A program made the position numbers and the translations under genes. Of a stretch of DNA of 64,000 nucleotides, positions 1-11,359 are shown in pieces. This DNA is from Tetracentron sinense (taxonomy: Eukaryota > Streptophyta > Magnoliopsida > Trochodendrales > Trochodendraceae). The stretch spans positions 61,436,944 through 61,500,943 of the forward strand of contig CM026552.1 in the NCBI GenBank assembly GCA_015143295.1, read 5' to 3'. Positions within the stretch are counted from its first letter, which is position 1. Each line of letters starts with the position of its first letter. The notes under the pieces are model-generated. The model searched no databases. It worked only from the letters and a program-made list of their open reading frames with translations, and had not been told where the DNA came from.

Positions 1-1125
1 ATCATTCAACAAATCTCGGACATTTGTTTGCCAACTTAGCAACATGCCTAGGATTCCCTTTTTGTTTATTGCTTGATTTTGATTATTATATTCATATTCA
101 TATTCATTGCATACCAGAATAAGGACCCTTTCACCTATCTAGTTGGATCCGGTAAGCTTACAATCGAGGGATGGTTATCCCTGATACTGGAGCCCCAAAA
201 TCTGTGGAAAGTACTGGTTGTAGAACGAGGGATGGTTATCTCCTGTAAACGCGACTGGTCTTTCCAGCTTGCATCAATCGTCCCTTTTGAGGTATGTTCT
301 ATACCAGGGAGTCACATATACGGTCAAGTGCTCATCAACCTTTAAATAAAAACCTTACATACACCAGCATAAGCATATAGACTATAGGTCTTTGTTTGGG
401 CATAAACCAAGAACACCCGTCAGGAGGGACTACCTTATCCCTGTTCTATTACTGGTTTAAGCCACTCATGCATCATTTGTTCAGGTATAGGGACAATCTT
501 ATCCCTATACTTAACCATTTTCAGAGCTTGTGTGAGCCTTGATTGCTAGATAGGTCTAACCCTATTCTTTTCTAAGTCAACAAGATGTTGTGAGGGTTAA
601 AACCCTAGACTCTAAACAAATCACATTGTTAATCCATTGATTCATTTTGATCTTGACCAAATGGGCTCTGGCTCTCAACAACCCAGATAAGTGAAATGGA
701 CATCTGTCCACTCACCTCATTGTCACACACGTTGAGTTGACGTATCTTTTTTGAGTATACTTGCTCAATTCATTCATTCAATTCATAAAAAAAATTCATT
801 TAATTGATTCAAGTCAATTCAAAAACTTCATTCAATCATTTTGCTCATCATCACATTGTTTAAATCATATATTAGTCTTAGGACTTTCCGCATCCATCAT
901 TTTATGCATACTTATATTCATAACCCGACAAGGGGCAATGCCCCATGTCAAAACGTCATCTATTAGATCATATGTGTGTCGCATCACTACTTTCATCATT
1001 GTCTTAATTCAGTCTTCATTTAGCATCTCGAGCGTCATCTGACTCATTTGTACATTCCGCTTATTACCACCCAGTTCATAGCACACTGAGCGGAAGCAGT
1101 ACTAAGCTATCTGCCCTCTTTGAGA
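1..1125 (+). other. Non-coding leader of Gypsy element A
   Basis: No gene is supported here. The stretch lies directly upstream of the gag remnant of a Tat/Ogre-like Gypsy element and is probably its 5' untranslated leader. No LTR edge or primer-binding site could be recognised. It contains short inverted repeats (GGGATGGTTATCCC near 170-183; arms TATAGGGA and TCCCTATA near 486-510), in line with the palindromes found elsewhere in these elements. Short open frames at 73-345 and 761-1042 show no family resemblance and look fortuitous. Confidence 0.4.
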
Positions 1126-2860
1126 TGACTCCAATAAGCATGAGATTAACTGATCGAGAACAGAAAGTTGTCAAAGGTGTGGAAACCGACCCTGACAGCC
1201 CAGTATCTCCTCAACATGTACTGTAGAAAATCCTTGATTTTGGGGCAAGGGTATTTGGAACTAAACAAGGCATCCTAGAGCTGAAAAACATCATACAGGA
1301 TATCTTGAATGTCGTGAATAGGAAGCAACCGTCCTCCTCTTCTATCCCGATCGCTGAATCACTTGCCTTAAACCAATCAAACCCATCATCTCACAATCCA
1401 CCACCTCCAAACCCATCATCTCACAATCCACCACCTCCAAACCCATCATCTCACAACCCACCACCTCCAAATCCACCATCTCACAACCCACCACCTCTAA
1501 ATCCACCATCTCACAACCCATCACCTCAAAATCCACCATCTCACAACCCACCACCTCCAAATCCACCATCTCATTATCCACCACCTTCAAACCAGTCTCT
1601 CACAATCCACTACAGTTGAACCAACCATCATCCTCCAACATCCCGCCACCACGCACTGACCAGTATGAGAAGGAGGTAAGGATTGCCCAGAATACAGAGC
1701 AGCCAGGTATATCAACCAGCTCATCCCATACTCCAGACTTCTACAAGGACAGGATTGAGAGGTTAGAACAACTGGTGAAGAGGGCCCAAGGGTCCTATAA
1801 CTTAGCATCCACTGACTTCCGAGATATGTGTCTGCATCCGGGGATTCAATTGCCTCAAGACTTCAAAATGCCCAAATTTGAGAAGTATAACGGAAAAGGA
1901 TGTCCAGAGACACACCTAAAAGTTTACTGCGGAGAGCTGTTCCAGCTAGAACACGGAGATAAGCTGCTAATTCAGCTATTTCAGAGAAGTTTGAAGGGAC
2001 TAGCCCTACAGTGGTTCACTAAGGTTGACTCAGCCAAGGTCGGCACATGAGAAGGCCTCTGTGAGGCGTTTGTTGCTTAATACTCCTATAACATTGACTT
2101 GGTCCCACAAAGAGTAGATCTAGAGAGAATGACTTAGACAGAGAATGAATCCTTTATCGAATATTCTATTCGATTGAGGGAAAATGCTGGAAAGATGAAC
2201 ACTCCTTTGCCCGAGGATGAGTTGGTGACCACATTCCTCGGCACACTCAAGCATACATTCAAGACTATGCTAGCAGCCCAACCTATTTCCAACTTCAGCA
2301 CTATGGTCAAATGTGGGGTTAGGATTGAGGCTACAATGGGGGATGTGGGAGCAGTTGACATGTTCTCAGGATCAAAGGGGGTGTCATCCTCAACCACCGT
2401 GAAAAGATACACGGAGAAGAGAGGATGAGGTACAAATGGTGACAATAATGCCTATCTATATTCCCCATTTACCCCAACAACCTCGACAACCCGAGCAGAC
2501 TCAGCAACAGCTTCCCTTACAGTAGATGACATTTGAGCAGAAAAAGAGAAGAGTCTTCTCGCTCTTACCATATACCATGACGCAACTCCTCCCTTATCTA
2601 CTAGATAAGAATTTGGTCATGCTGAGGGAACCCAAGCCACCACCAGTCATGCTGCCGAGGTCATACAGGGCTGACCAACATTGTGGGTATCATCAAGCCC
2701 CAGGGCATTCCACCGATATGTGTTTTGATCTAAAGCACACAATCCAAGACCTGCTTGAAACAGGAAAGATTCAGTTTGAACCGGGGAACACCGACATCAA
2801 CCAGGCCCCTCTCCCTAATCATGCAGCAGCAGGAAACTGGAGCGCACCAGCTTGAGCCAA
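1126..2860 (+). pseudogene. Gag remnant, Ty3/Gypsy (Tat/Ogre-like) element A
   Basis: Gag forms the particle shell of the retroelement. The readable parts are a proline-rich N-terminal block (1,305-1,619), a capsid-like stretch around 1,616-2,050 (DFKMPKFEKYNGKGCPETHL, then a run ending LALQWF, typical of plant Gypsy gag), a continuation at 2,174-2,428, and a C-terminal part at 2,526-2,855 with a Cys/His pattern C-G-Y-H...GHST..C followed by a stretch resembling the gag ends of Tat/Ogre relatives. The gene is broken in several places. No protease or polymerase follows, so the element seems to have lost its pol or never carried it. Non-coding 3' DNA starts almost at once. The lineage is inferred from similarity to element B and is not proven. 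Confidence 0.75.
1375..1605 (+). repeat. 30-bp tandem repeat coding a proline decapeptide
   Basis: About seven and a half units of 30 bases lie inside the gag frame. Each encodes NPSSHNPPPP or a close variant (NPPSHNPPPL, NPPSHNPSPQ, NPPSHYPPPS). Because the unit is a multiple of three, other frames and the opposite strand stay open too and should not be read as genes. The first units use Ser-Ser and the later ones Pro-Ser, which suggests growth by unequal exchange or slippage. The product would be a flexible, disordered gag N-terminus. Confidence 0.9.
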
Positions 2861-2869
2861 TCTATAGCC

Positions 2870-4740
2870 GACTTTGAGTAGTCTCACTAGTTTTTTTGTC
2901 TTTTTGGTTTATTCCATAATTTCTCTTTTACAATTGGTCATGATGGCCCAAATCGAAGTCTTCCCTGTCAGTTAATATATTGGCCAGTGGCCACCAGTCT
3001 TTATTTTCCGCATTTGTGTCTGTACATCCTTTCATACTCTAATGAAATCTCCCACTTTTGTTAAATCTGTCTTGCTTATTACTTCGAGATGCCTATTTTT
3101 GGGAACTGAACTAGATTCTAAGCTTACAAAGGACAATTGATCATCAGGTGAGTAGTTCAAAAACTCACGACCCTCTTATGAGCTAGAAAGGTATTCTCCC
3201 CAAAGATTTTAAGGCAAGCTACCAATCCATCAGAAGACAAGAAGCAAAGGAGTGACAAAGACCTCCCCGAGCTATCAAGCATTAAACATATTTGAACGAG
3301 GATAATGAAATGACCACACATGCTCTTGACCAATCAAAGAAAGGATAGGAGGCCATCCTTGATTAAACCTTAAAATCCCTTTCGTACCCATGCAATAACA
3401 TACGCTAGTTAGCCCGTCGAGCCTAATAGCCTTTCTTTCTAAACCCATACACTGGAGCACCCTATGAATGACAAATCAACAAAGCAAAATTCAACCAATC
3501 AAAAGTGAAGCTTATTTTGAACTACGGCATGACCTGATTCCACTAATCGTGGATACGTAGGCAACCTAAAATAGGTTCGGTCACATTATGGAAAATTTTC
3601 ATCAATACTAGACTGCTATCTCTAAACAGAGCACAAAGAGCTGAAAAAAAAAGAAGAGCAAGAGAAAAAAAGGAAAAAAAGAAGAAAGAGTAAAAATGGC
3701 AAATCTCCAAAATGATGAAAAGAAGCCTACTGGTTCCGTCTCTGCGTACAACAACAAATAAACGTTTTAGGGTGTCGTACCCCCGACAAGAAAACTTTGA
3801 GCTTTAATCATTCCTACCCCTACTACATTTCATCCTATTAACTAAGCCCTCTTTGATCTTTAAAAGGTCTTGAGCATCAGTGGTCAGAAGCATTAATCTC
3901 TACCATTTTACCCGGTAATGACAGGAGAAGACAAATCAGATTATCAAAAATCGCAGGCCTAGTGAAAATCAGAAATGGCACTGAGGCGTAAAATTTATGC
4001 GAGCCCAGCCCTGACATTGGTGTCAGGGTCAAAAAATGGAACAAATTAGTCAATTACGCAGGTATGAGTGAAAACCGGAAACGGCCTCATTGCACAAAAA
4101 TTATGCGATCCCTAGATTTGGTCATTCCAAGGGCAAAAAATGGATAAAGACAAATTTCTGATTTCACGGGCTTAGTATGGAATTATCAATCCAGCTAGTG
4201 CGCAAAAATAACGTGAACCCAGTCCTGGTGAAACCTGCAAAGGTCTAGGGGCAAAAAAGGGAAAATTGTAAAGTGCGAGCTTTCATATCAAGCGCCACCA
4301 GCAGTAATTAGCAATGCAGTCAAGTATTATCTTATGCATCAGGCATCTGGCGAGGACATCCAAGAGCAGATTTACTTATCTATCTCAAAAGCAATCAACC
4401 CAGACTAATTCAATTCCTTTCTAAGGCAAAGGAATCCTAGCTAGGCTTCCCATCAACAGGAAATATTGGACATCTTTTAAAATACTTATGTCGATCTGTC
4501 AGTCTGTCAAGTCATTCTGTCAATCTATCACCAAGACATCCGTCTGTCATGTCAGGTCAGAGTCGTGTCCTCGCGCAAGTCAGCTCAAACTTGGCTAATC
4601 CTTTAGGCGGTGCAATCGGTTCTCCTAAACTTTAGACTGGTTCAAGCAGATTATCCTACCAGAATATATCAGTTGGACAAATCCAGGCATAACTTCAGTG
4701 CAGTATTGATACATCAGGCAGAGGGCAGATATCAGATAGA
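2870..4740 (+). other. Non-coding 3' DNA of Gypsy element A
   Basis: This is long untranslated DNA between gag and the repeat arrays. It shares short blocks with the 3' DNA of elements at 9,136-10,800 and 14,960-16,420: a 'gattcca..atggatacgtaggcaac' type signature near 3,535-3,560, and repeated 'gaaaac.gg.aacggcctcatt' and 'aggggcaaaaaa' blocks near 4,065-4,265. A purine-rich stretch lies near 3,640-3,695. Near 4,490-4,560 there are short 'gtctgtcaagtc' repeats. I see no gene. Confidence 0.55.
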
Positions 4741-4744
4741 GGCC

Positions 4745-5190
4745 CAGGGTCATGCTCTATTCTATCATCCCTCATAGCCCATCATTCATTTCATTTGCTT
4801 GCTTATGGGTAAGCCACATGGCTATCCCCTTTCATGCATTTACATTTTGCTTACTCATGAGCCAGCCGTGTGGCTATCTCCATTTATACATATATCGCAT
4901 TCAATTGCTTGCTTTGCAATCATACCCGGTGAGGACGGTTATGTAACCAATCCTCACTAACCTTACATTTTGCTTTCTCATGGGTTAGTTGTGTGGCTTT
5001 CCCCATTCATACATCTTTTCTTGTAAAATGGAACAACCACGTGATTGTCTCCTTTCATCATACACTACTTGCTTACAAACTTACTCCTGGACTAGCCGTG
5101 CGGCTATCTCCCCTTATACATCTGCTTTCTTATACACTTGCTCGTGGACTAGCCATGTGGCTATCTCCACTTATACATCTGCTTGCTTGC
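4745..5190 (+). repeat. Degenerate tandem array with AGCC..GGCT palindromes
   Basis: Four to five irregular units of about 70-190 bases each centre on 'agcc.tg.ggctatctcc' (near 4,812, 4,863, 5,095 and 5,152), joined by 'tatacat..gcttgctt' spacers. The core AGCCGTGTGGCT is a short inverted repeat. It is the first of three adjoining arrays, each built on a different palindrome. Its place in the element (3' untranslated DNA or distal U3) is not settled because the left LTR edge was not found. Confidence 0.6.
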
Positions 5191-5239
5191 TTGTGCGAAA
5201 GTGGTCGTGCGATACTTTCAAATCTGACTTCATGTATCT

Positions 5240-5890
5240 TACTGGCATCTTACCCAGTGAGGCAACCGTGCGGTTGTCTGGACTATAGCATCTTACCCGG
5301 TGAGGCAACCGTGCGGTTGTCAATACCATAGCATAGTACCCGATGGGGCAACCGTGCGGTTGTTAGCACCATAGCATAGCACCCGATGGGGCAACCGCTC
5401 GATTGTCTGCACCATAGCATAGTACCCGATGGGACAACCGTATGGTTGTCTGTACCATAGCATAGTACCCAGTGGGGCAACGACGCGATTGTCTGCACCA
5501 CAGCATCTTACCCGGTGGGGCAACCGCACGGTTGTCTACACCATAGCATAGTACCCGGTGGGGCAACCGTGTGGTTTTCAGTACCACAGCATAGCACCCA
5601 GTGGGGCAACCACGCGGTTGTCTGAACCATAGCATAGTACCCGGTGGGGTAACCGCGCGGTTGTCAGCACCACAGCATAGTACCCAGTGGGGCAACCACG
5701 CGGTTGTTTGCACCATAGCATAGTACCCGGTGGGGCAACTGCGCGATTGTCTGCACCATAGCATAGCACCCGGTGGAGCAACCGTGCAATTGTCTACACC
5801 ATGGCATAGTACCCGGTGAGGCAACCGTGCGGTTGTCTACACCATGGCATAGTACCCAGTGGGGCAACCGCACGGTTGTCAGCACTACTT
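5240..5890 (+). repeat. 43-bp tandem array with CAACCG..CGGTTG palindrome
   Basis: About 15 units of roughly 43 bases read 'accatagcatagtacccg' then 'gtggggcaac' then 'cgcgcggttgtctgc' with scattered changes. Each unit carries the inverted repeat CAACCG-TG/CG-CGGTTG. The changes often swap C/T and G/A, as expected of old methylated repeats. Long frames on the minus strand are produced by the repeat and are not genes. The array ends in a transition into the next array near 5,900. Confidence 0.9.
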
Positions 5891-6039
5891 GCATCTTACC
5901 CATTTTTTGAAGGAGTAACTGAACGGTTGTCTGATCGACCTTTAGTTGCGGCCTCTCGTGTAGCTGGTTGTGTAACCAACCTTCACTTATTTGCATCATT
6001 CACCACATTTTCACATTTCACTACACTGCACTGCGATAC

Positions 6040-6620
6040 TTGCTCACTCTTAAAGGAGTAACTGACACGGTTGTCTAATCGACCATCAGTTACGGCCTCC
6101 TATGAAATAAGTCTTGCACTCTTCACACACTGTACTACAATACTTGCTCACTCTTAAAGGAGTTACTGACACAGTTGTCTAATTGACCATCAGTTGCGTC
6201 CTCCTGTGAAACAAGTCTTGCACACTTCATACACTGCACTACAATACTTGCTCACTCTTAAAGGAGTAATTGACACGGTTGTCTGATCGACCATCAGTTG
6301 CGGCCTCATGTGAAACAAGTCTTGCATCCTTCACACACTGCACTACAATACTTGCTCACTCTTAAAGGAGTAACTAACACGGTTGTCTGATCGATCATCA
6401 GTTGCGGCCTCTTGTGTAGCCGATTTTGCACTCTTCGCACATTACACGGCATTACTTGCTCACTCTTAAAGGAGTAACTGACTCGGTTGTTTGATCGACC
6501 ATCAGTCGCGTCCTCTTGTGTAGCCAGTCTTGTACAATTCACCACACTGCACTACTTGCTCACTCTTCAAGGAGTCACTGACACGGTTGTCTCATCAACC
6601 ATCAGTTACAGCCTCTTCTA
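6040..6620 (+). repeat. ~105-bp tandem array, CTGA..TCAG core
   Basis: Six units of about 105 bases start with 'ctcactcttaaaggagta' (near 6,046, 6,152, 6,256, 6,359, 6,459 and 6,560). They continue with 'actgacacggttgtctgatcgaccatcagttgcggcctc' split over the unit, then 'aagtcttgcac.cttcacacactgcactacaatacttg'. The block between 'ctgacac' and 'catcag' can fold as an inverted repeat, and it shares 'cggttgtct' with the preceding 43-bp array, so one array may have seeded the other. Confidence 0.85.
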
Positions 6621-7289
6621 AAGCTAGTTTTGTAACAATCATCATTCACTTGCATCTCTCTCACTTGCATCATGCACCCCGCTATTTGGTCGTGTGGTCG
6701 ATTAGCAGTCAGTTTCATACACCATAACCCCCTCTATCCTCAGTAATTGTCGAATTGGCACAAACACACCCTTCCTCTGTTAGCCTTTAGTCATCCTGTC
6801 CATGGTAAGCAGTCTAAGTAGAAATCCATTTTCTCCTCTATCTTTTCTCAGGTTTTCTTCACACACACGTACAAAATTGAAGTGTTATCAGCCTTTGTCA
6901 TTAAAAAACCCTCTTTTAAAACCCTCTTTCCACATGCTTCGATTTTTGAAAAACGCCCCTCAGGTGAAAAATAACCAAAACGCCCCTGAAAAACTGCTAA
7001 AAGTTATCATTTTTTCTAAAATAATTTTATAAATTTTTTGATAAATTTTGGGTATTTTTGGAATTAAATCGGACTTAAAACTGTAAAAAATGACAGAAAT
7101 GACCCTGGAGTGTGAAATGACCAAAATACCCCTAAAAAGTGTTGAAAAATTCATATTTTATCTATAATATTTTTCTAGATTTTATCAGTTCAATTTTGAC
7201 TATTTTTAGGCTAAAACTGAAAAACGCGAATCAAGGCGCGACACGTGGCAAATAAAAAATAAAAACATGTTTTTTTGGCCCCTTAAATA

Positions 7290-7490
7290 GGGGCACTACT
7301 TCAAGTAGCGCCCCCAGAAGGGCCTGTTCTCGTTAGGCATGTCGGCGGTGTTATTTTTAAAACCCAGCTAGGGGCGCTACTTCAAGTAGCACCCACCCAG
7401 TTTACGTCCGTTTTGCCGCCTAACTGTTCACCGCCGCCTACTGTTTCGGGTTTTTATCCAAAAGGGCCATTACTACAAGTAGCGCCCCCT
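7290..7490 (+). promoter_or_regulatory. Three palindromic boxes upstream of TATA, LTR A
   Basis: Three copies at about 7,290-7,314, 7,371-7,394 and 7,463-7,488 have the arms GGGGCGCTACTT and AAGTAGCGCCCC with minor changes and almost no loop. They are spaced about 80-90 bases apart and end just before the TATA box. A related half ('caagtagcgctattccc') occurs in LTR B at 20,151-20,167. These may be enhancer boxes bound by a dimeric factor, or hairpins in the 3' end of the element RNA. The role is inferred. Confidence 0.7.
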
Positions 7491-7504
7491 TGTTTTTTAC
7501 TTCC

Positions 7505-7512
7505 TATAAATA
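7505..7512 (+). promoter_or_regulatory. TATA box, LTR A
   Basis: TATAAATA follows the palindrome block within 20 bases and precedes a pyrimidine-rich stretch (near 7,540-7,575), as is usual for a plant LTR core promoter. The transcription start would lie near 7,540. Confidence 0.6.
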
Positions 7513-7744
7513 CCCCGCCCCATTCTTCACAACTCATTCCATTTTCACTTGCTCACTTCTCTCTCCTCTTTTAAAACCTCCCTTTAGCATTGGCGATCCC
7601 GGGAATTTGATTTCGAAGAATCGTTCTCGGGGAGCAGTTATTTCAGAGACCCTTTTGGGTTTCCTGAAAGGTAAAATATCGCTAAACACTGACGCTTGCT
7701 TTGTCTTTTATTAGTTTTAATTATTTTATTGTTTGTAAATACTT

Positions 7745-8040
7745 AGACTGCTTGCTCTGTCAAACCCCTGCCCAGTTTTACTTAAATATATCTTACCCTG
7801 TCGAACCCATGCCCGGTTTTACTTAAACATATGTTACCCTGTCGAACCCTGCCCGGTTTTATTCAAACATAGCCTACCCTATCGAACCTCTACCTCAAAT
7901 TCGGTTGAAACTTAGCTTACCCAGTCGAACCTTGATTCAAATCCTGGTTCAAACCCCACTTACCTTAGCCGAACCTCGATTAAAACCTTGGTTCAAACCC
8001 TACCCACCTAGTCGAACCTCTAGTTAAAACCCTAGTCCGG
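7745..8040 (+). repeat. Degenerate ~50-bp repeat in the R/U5 of LTR A
   Basis: About seven imperfect units are built on 'cctgtcgaaccc.tgcccgg' and later 'cctagtcgaacctc.a.t.aaaaccctggtt'. They decay gradually from left to right. No open frame runs through them. Confidence 0.6.
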
Positions 8041-8639
8041 ATGCTCCTTGGCATGAGCTAAAACTGTCCACATGCTCCCCGGCAAGAGCATAAAAGGCCC
8101 AAACACTCCTGAACAGGAGCCCAAACCATTCATAAATGCAAGCTCAACCTATCAAACACCCACAATCCAAACAAAGCAAATCAAACCATCAACTACCTAT
8201 CTGGAACTACGAGTGGCTTGATTCCACTAACAATGGATACGTAGGCAACCCTGATTTGGTTCAGCTCACCTAGGATAGAGCTCCTATCTTGTCTCTGCTT
8301 ATTTTAACATGTACATTACTGTTCATATAACATCTGTCAGCATATATATGAAACGTAAGCTTCTCTTATGGTTTCCCCCATTTTAATTCAGACTTAGAGA
8401 GTAGGTAACCATCTCCGGATGGGAGTTTAGGGGTGCCTAACACCTTCCCCTAACTCAAATGAATCCTTATCTTGAACTCAATTTCAAGACCAAAGCCTTA
8501 TCCAACCTTTTAAGGGACTCTATTTTCCTTAATAATCTAAATAGGCGGCGACTCTCTCTTTTCAACATTTTTAGCACTATTACTCTTCGGATTCAATCCT
8601 GATCGGGAGTGGGGGTTAAAATCCCAGGTCTACAGCCAC

Positions 8640-9135
8640 CAAGTACTTTACCTGGCATGACATGCTCCCTTATGCACTCATGGCCTACAGAACGTCCATC
8701 TGAACCTCAATTGGGGTAACACCAGTCTCTCTGCCCTATGGTATGGAAGTAGTCCTCCCCTTCGAAGTACAGATTCCATCATTCCGGGTGCTAATGGAAG
8801 CAGAGCTCTCAGAGGCAGAATGGGCACAGACCCGTTATGAGCAACTGAATCAGATTGAAGAGCGGCAACTGAAAGCCATCGATCATTCTCAGGCATATCA
8901 GAGGTGCATGGCTCTGGCATTCAATAAGAAAGTCAGGCCAAGAAGCATCAAGATTAGTGACCTGGTTCTCTGAAAAATGTTGCCAAACCACCCTGACCCA
9001 AGGGGCAAGTTCACTCCCAACTATGAAGGCCCATACGTCATTCGAGACAAATTCTCAGGCGGTGCCCTTCGACTCGGACATATGGATTACGAAGACCTCC
9101 TAGAGCCCGTCAACATGGATATAGTCAAATGATAC
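8640..9135 (+). pseudogene. Integrase C-terminal fragment, Tat/Ogre-like Gypsy
   Basis: The encoded tail of a retroviral-type integrase includes 'LPYGMEVVLPFEVQIPS', 'EQLNQIEERQLKAIDHSQAY' and 'NPRGKF/NYEGPYVI' type motifs. This is the region following the catalytic core that binds DNA during insertion. It is strongly similar to 14,455-14,955 of element B. The fragment starts abruptly a few bases after the LTR A end at 8,634, so everything upstream in the pol gene is missing. It is a broken fossil. Confidence 0.85.
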
Positions 9136-10807
9136 TACGCTTATGGTCTAGATCTGATAGGCGTTTTGCACTTATAGTTTCTCCAGGAAATGACAAGAGG
9201 CCATCCTTGGCACTCTTCATCCCTCTTTCCTGTAACCCGTTTACAAATCAAAGAAATTCACTAGTTAGCCCCTCGAGCCTGAGAGCCCTTCTTTCATTAC
9301 ACTTTTCAAGGATACCCTCCCTCGTCCTCTATGGCATTAGCCTGAACTACATCATGACCTGATCCTGCAATGGGTACGTAGGCAACTTGTCAAATCAGGT
9401 GCGGTCACAGAAGGGGTATCCACTCCCTGACTCTCCCCAAATAGAGTCCCTCTTTCTCCAAAAAAGAGTCGTCAACTATCCCTCACAGAGTCACTCGCCA
9501 AGCAAACTCTCCCAGCTCCCCATGCGAATCGACTCTCACGGGTACAAACTTTCTATCAAAAGAAAGACCCAAAATAGAAGTCGAAACATTTCAAAAGTCA
9601 GAGAATACCCACAGAGGCAATCCCTCCGGACTCTTTCCCCAATAGAAAAACCACTTAGAGACAACCTCTCCTGAAAAACAATCCTCGGACAGAGACAACC
9701 TCTCTATCCTCAGTAGGGACGACCTCTCTCACATCCCCCAGTCGGAAAACCTAAAGCACAAGCATTAAGTAGACAAATTTCTCCAGAAATAGAAGGGTTC
9801 CTCTCAGAAGCTCAAAATCAATTATATCAAAACCAAAACCTCCAAGGGAGTGCAAATCAACAACAAACAGGAGAAATCCTAGGGTGTCCCAAACATCAGT
9901 CTCTCAACCTACATTTAGTCCGGCTCCAAGTCCTAGATCCTCTAGAAGCTACGAGTGCAAGTGCAATATCACATCTATATCCCCAGCGGAAATATCATCC
10001 TCAAATCCCCAGAGGAGCACCATTCAGGGTAATGACGGGAGAAGACCTTTTTCCCCAGCAATATCAAATTCTCCAATAAGTCGCAGGCTTGAGTGAAAAC
10101 CAGCAACGGCCTCATTGCTTAAAAATCACACGATCCCCAGACCTAGTCTTGTGACTAGGGGCAAAAAAGGGACAAAAATTAATCAGCTTCGCATGCTTGA
10201 GGAAAACCGGCAACGACCTCATCGTGCAAAAATTATGAGAACCCCATGACTTGGTCATTCAAATGGTAAAAAATGAAGAAAAGCTGAAGAGCAGTTTGGC
10301 AACAGAATCTGGCAGTAGTCAAACTAGCCAAATAAATCCCCTACAGCAGTCCCCAACAGATGGCATAGAAGAGCAACATCCCCAACACTAGTCTCCAGCA
10401 GAGTTCGGATCCCTAGCAGTGATCTACGACAGTGTCATATCCCCTAACAGATCCCCAGTAACGGTCTACAACGGTACCATATTCCCCAGCAGATCTCCAG
10501 CAGAAGCATCCAATTTGCTCTCCCAAGCAAGCTTCTCCGCAACCAGAGTCTAATCTCCATCAATGACAAGACAAACAGGTCTATCTCCGAGCATCCCCAG
10601 CGGTGACAAAACCTCTTTTGGGTCATACTCTGCTCTCCAAGAGCAAAAGGCAGGTTACATGATCCCCAAGCCCTGACTAAGGCATTTTCCTGGTAGACCT
10701 AATAGCTAGTTGAACATTCTTTCTGTTGAAATCAAAAACTTTTTACAAAGGTCCAAAACCTTTTATAAAATGTTTTCAAAAACAACTCCTCTTTGGTATC
10801 TGTGAGT
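9136..10807 (+). other. Non-coding 3' DNA of the truncated Gypsy copy
   Basis: This aligns block by block with 14,960-16,190: 'tctccaggaaatgacaagag' near 9,180, a tRNA-like-looking but non-tRNA 'gcaatgggtacgtaggcaac' signature near 9,366, 'cggcctcattg' blocks near 10,110, and a series of 'ccccagcag..tctccagcag' repeats near 10,320-10,520. Short frames at 9,129-9,362, 9,387-9,674 and 9,884-10,096 are not conserved in the second copy and are unlikely to be coding. Confidence 0.65.
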
Positions 10808-11350
10808 AACTAAATTTTAACCCCCATTCCCGATTAGGTTAGATCCTGAGGAGGAATAAGCGATAAATTGCAATTGAAAAGAGAGTCGTCACCTATCTAC
10901 TTCTGAGGGAAATAGGTCCCTGAAATGGTTGGATAAAGCATGGTCTGGAAATCAGAGGTCAAGGTAAAGGATTCAGTTTAGTTAGGGGAAGGTGTTAGGT
11001 ACCCCTAAACTTCCATCTAGAGATGGTTACCTACTCCTTAAGTCTAAATCAAAGTGGGGAAACCATAAGGGAAGCTTGAAATTTTATTTATATGCTAAGC
11101 AGATATGATATTAACAGTAATGAATGTAATGAGATGAATAGGGTAAAAACAGAATAGAGATTCTATCGTAGGGGGAGCTGAACCCGATCAGGGTTACCTA
11201 CGTATCCATTGTCAGTGGAATCAAGCCGCACGTAGTTCCAGAGGGTATTGATGGTTTGATTTGATTGATTGGAGATTGATGGGTTCGATTGAAAGGTTTG
11301 AGGGTTTTTGCTCCTATTTGAGGAGCGAGGTGGCCTTTTAAGCTCTAAGA
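10808..11350 (-). repeat. Inverted LTR fragment (relative of LTR A)
   Basis: Read on the minus strand, this matches the right third of LTR A (about 8,080-8,634): 'gggaatgggggttaaaat', the 'gtgcctaacaccttcccct' block, the 'ggatacgtaggcaaccctg' signature near 11,190-11,215 and the 'gaactacgtgcggcttgatt' block. It stands in opposite orientation between the 3' DNA of one Gypsy copy and the protease of the next. This implies a rearrangement or an old insertion of an opposite-facing element that left only this piece. Confidence 0.8.
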
Positions 11351-11359
11351 AACTGGGGT

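Larger units (their letters stand above)
6721..8634 (+). repeat. LTR of a Tat/Ogre-like Gypsy element (LTR A; left edge unsure)
   Basis: The right part has the typical end of these plant Gypsy LTRs: 'gggtgcctaacaccttcccc' near 8,432, 'ggcggcgactctctc' near 8,545, and 'gggagtgggggttaaaatccca' closing in ACA at 8,634. Upstream are three palindromes (7,290-7,490), a TATA box (7,505-7,512), a repeated 'ctgtcgaaccc.tgcccggtttt' block (7,745-8,040), and the signature 'ggatacgtaggcaaccctg' near 8,230. A reverse-oriented relative of its right third lies at 10,808-11,350. No left edge or polypurine tract could be fixed, so the start given is a guess. Confidence 0.55.

Noticed and set aside
5240-5890. 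CRISPR-like regular direct repeats
   Set aside because: Units are contiguous with no unique spacers, and the setting is a plant retroelement.
5283-5999. Several overlapping minus-strand frames with Cys/Arg-rich repeats
   Set aside because: By-products of the 43-bp tandem array; all frames show the same translated repeat.
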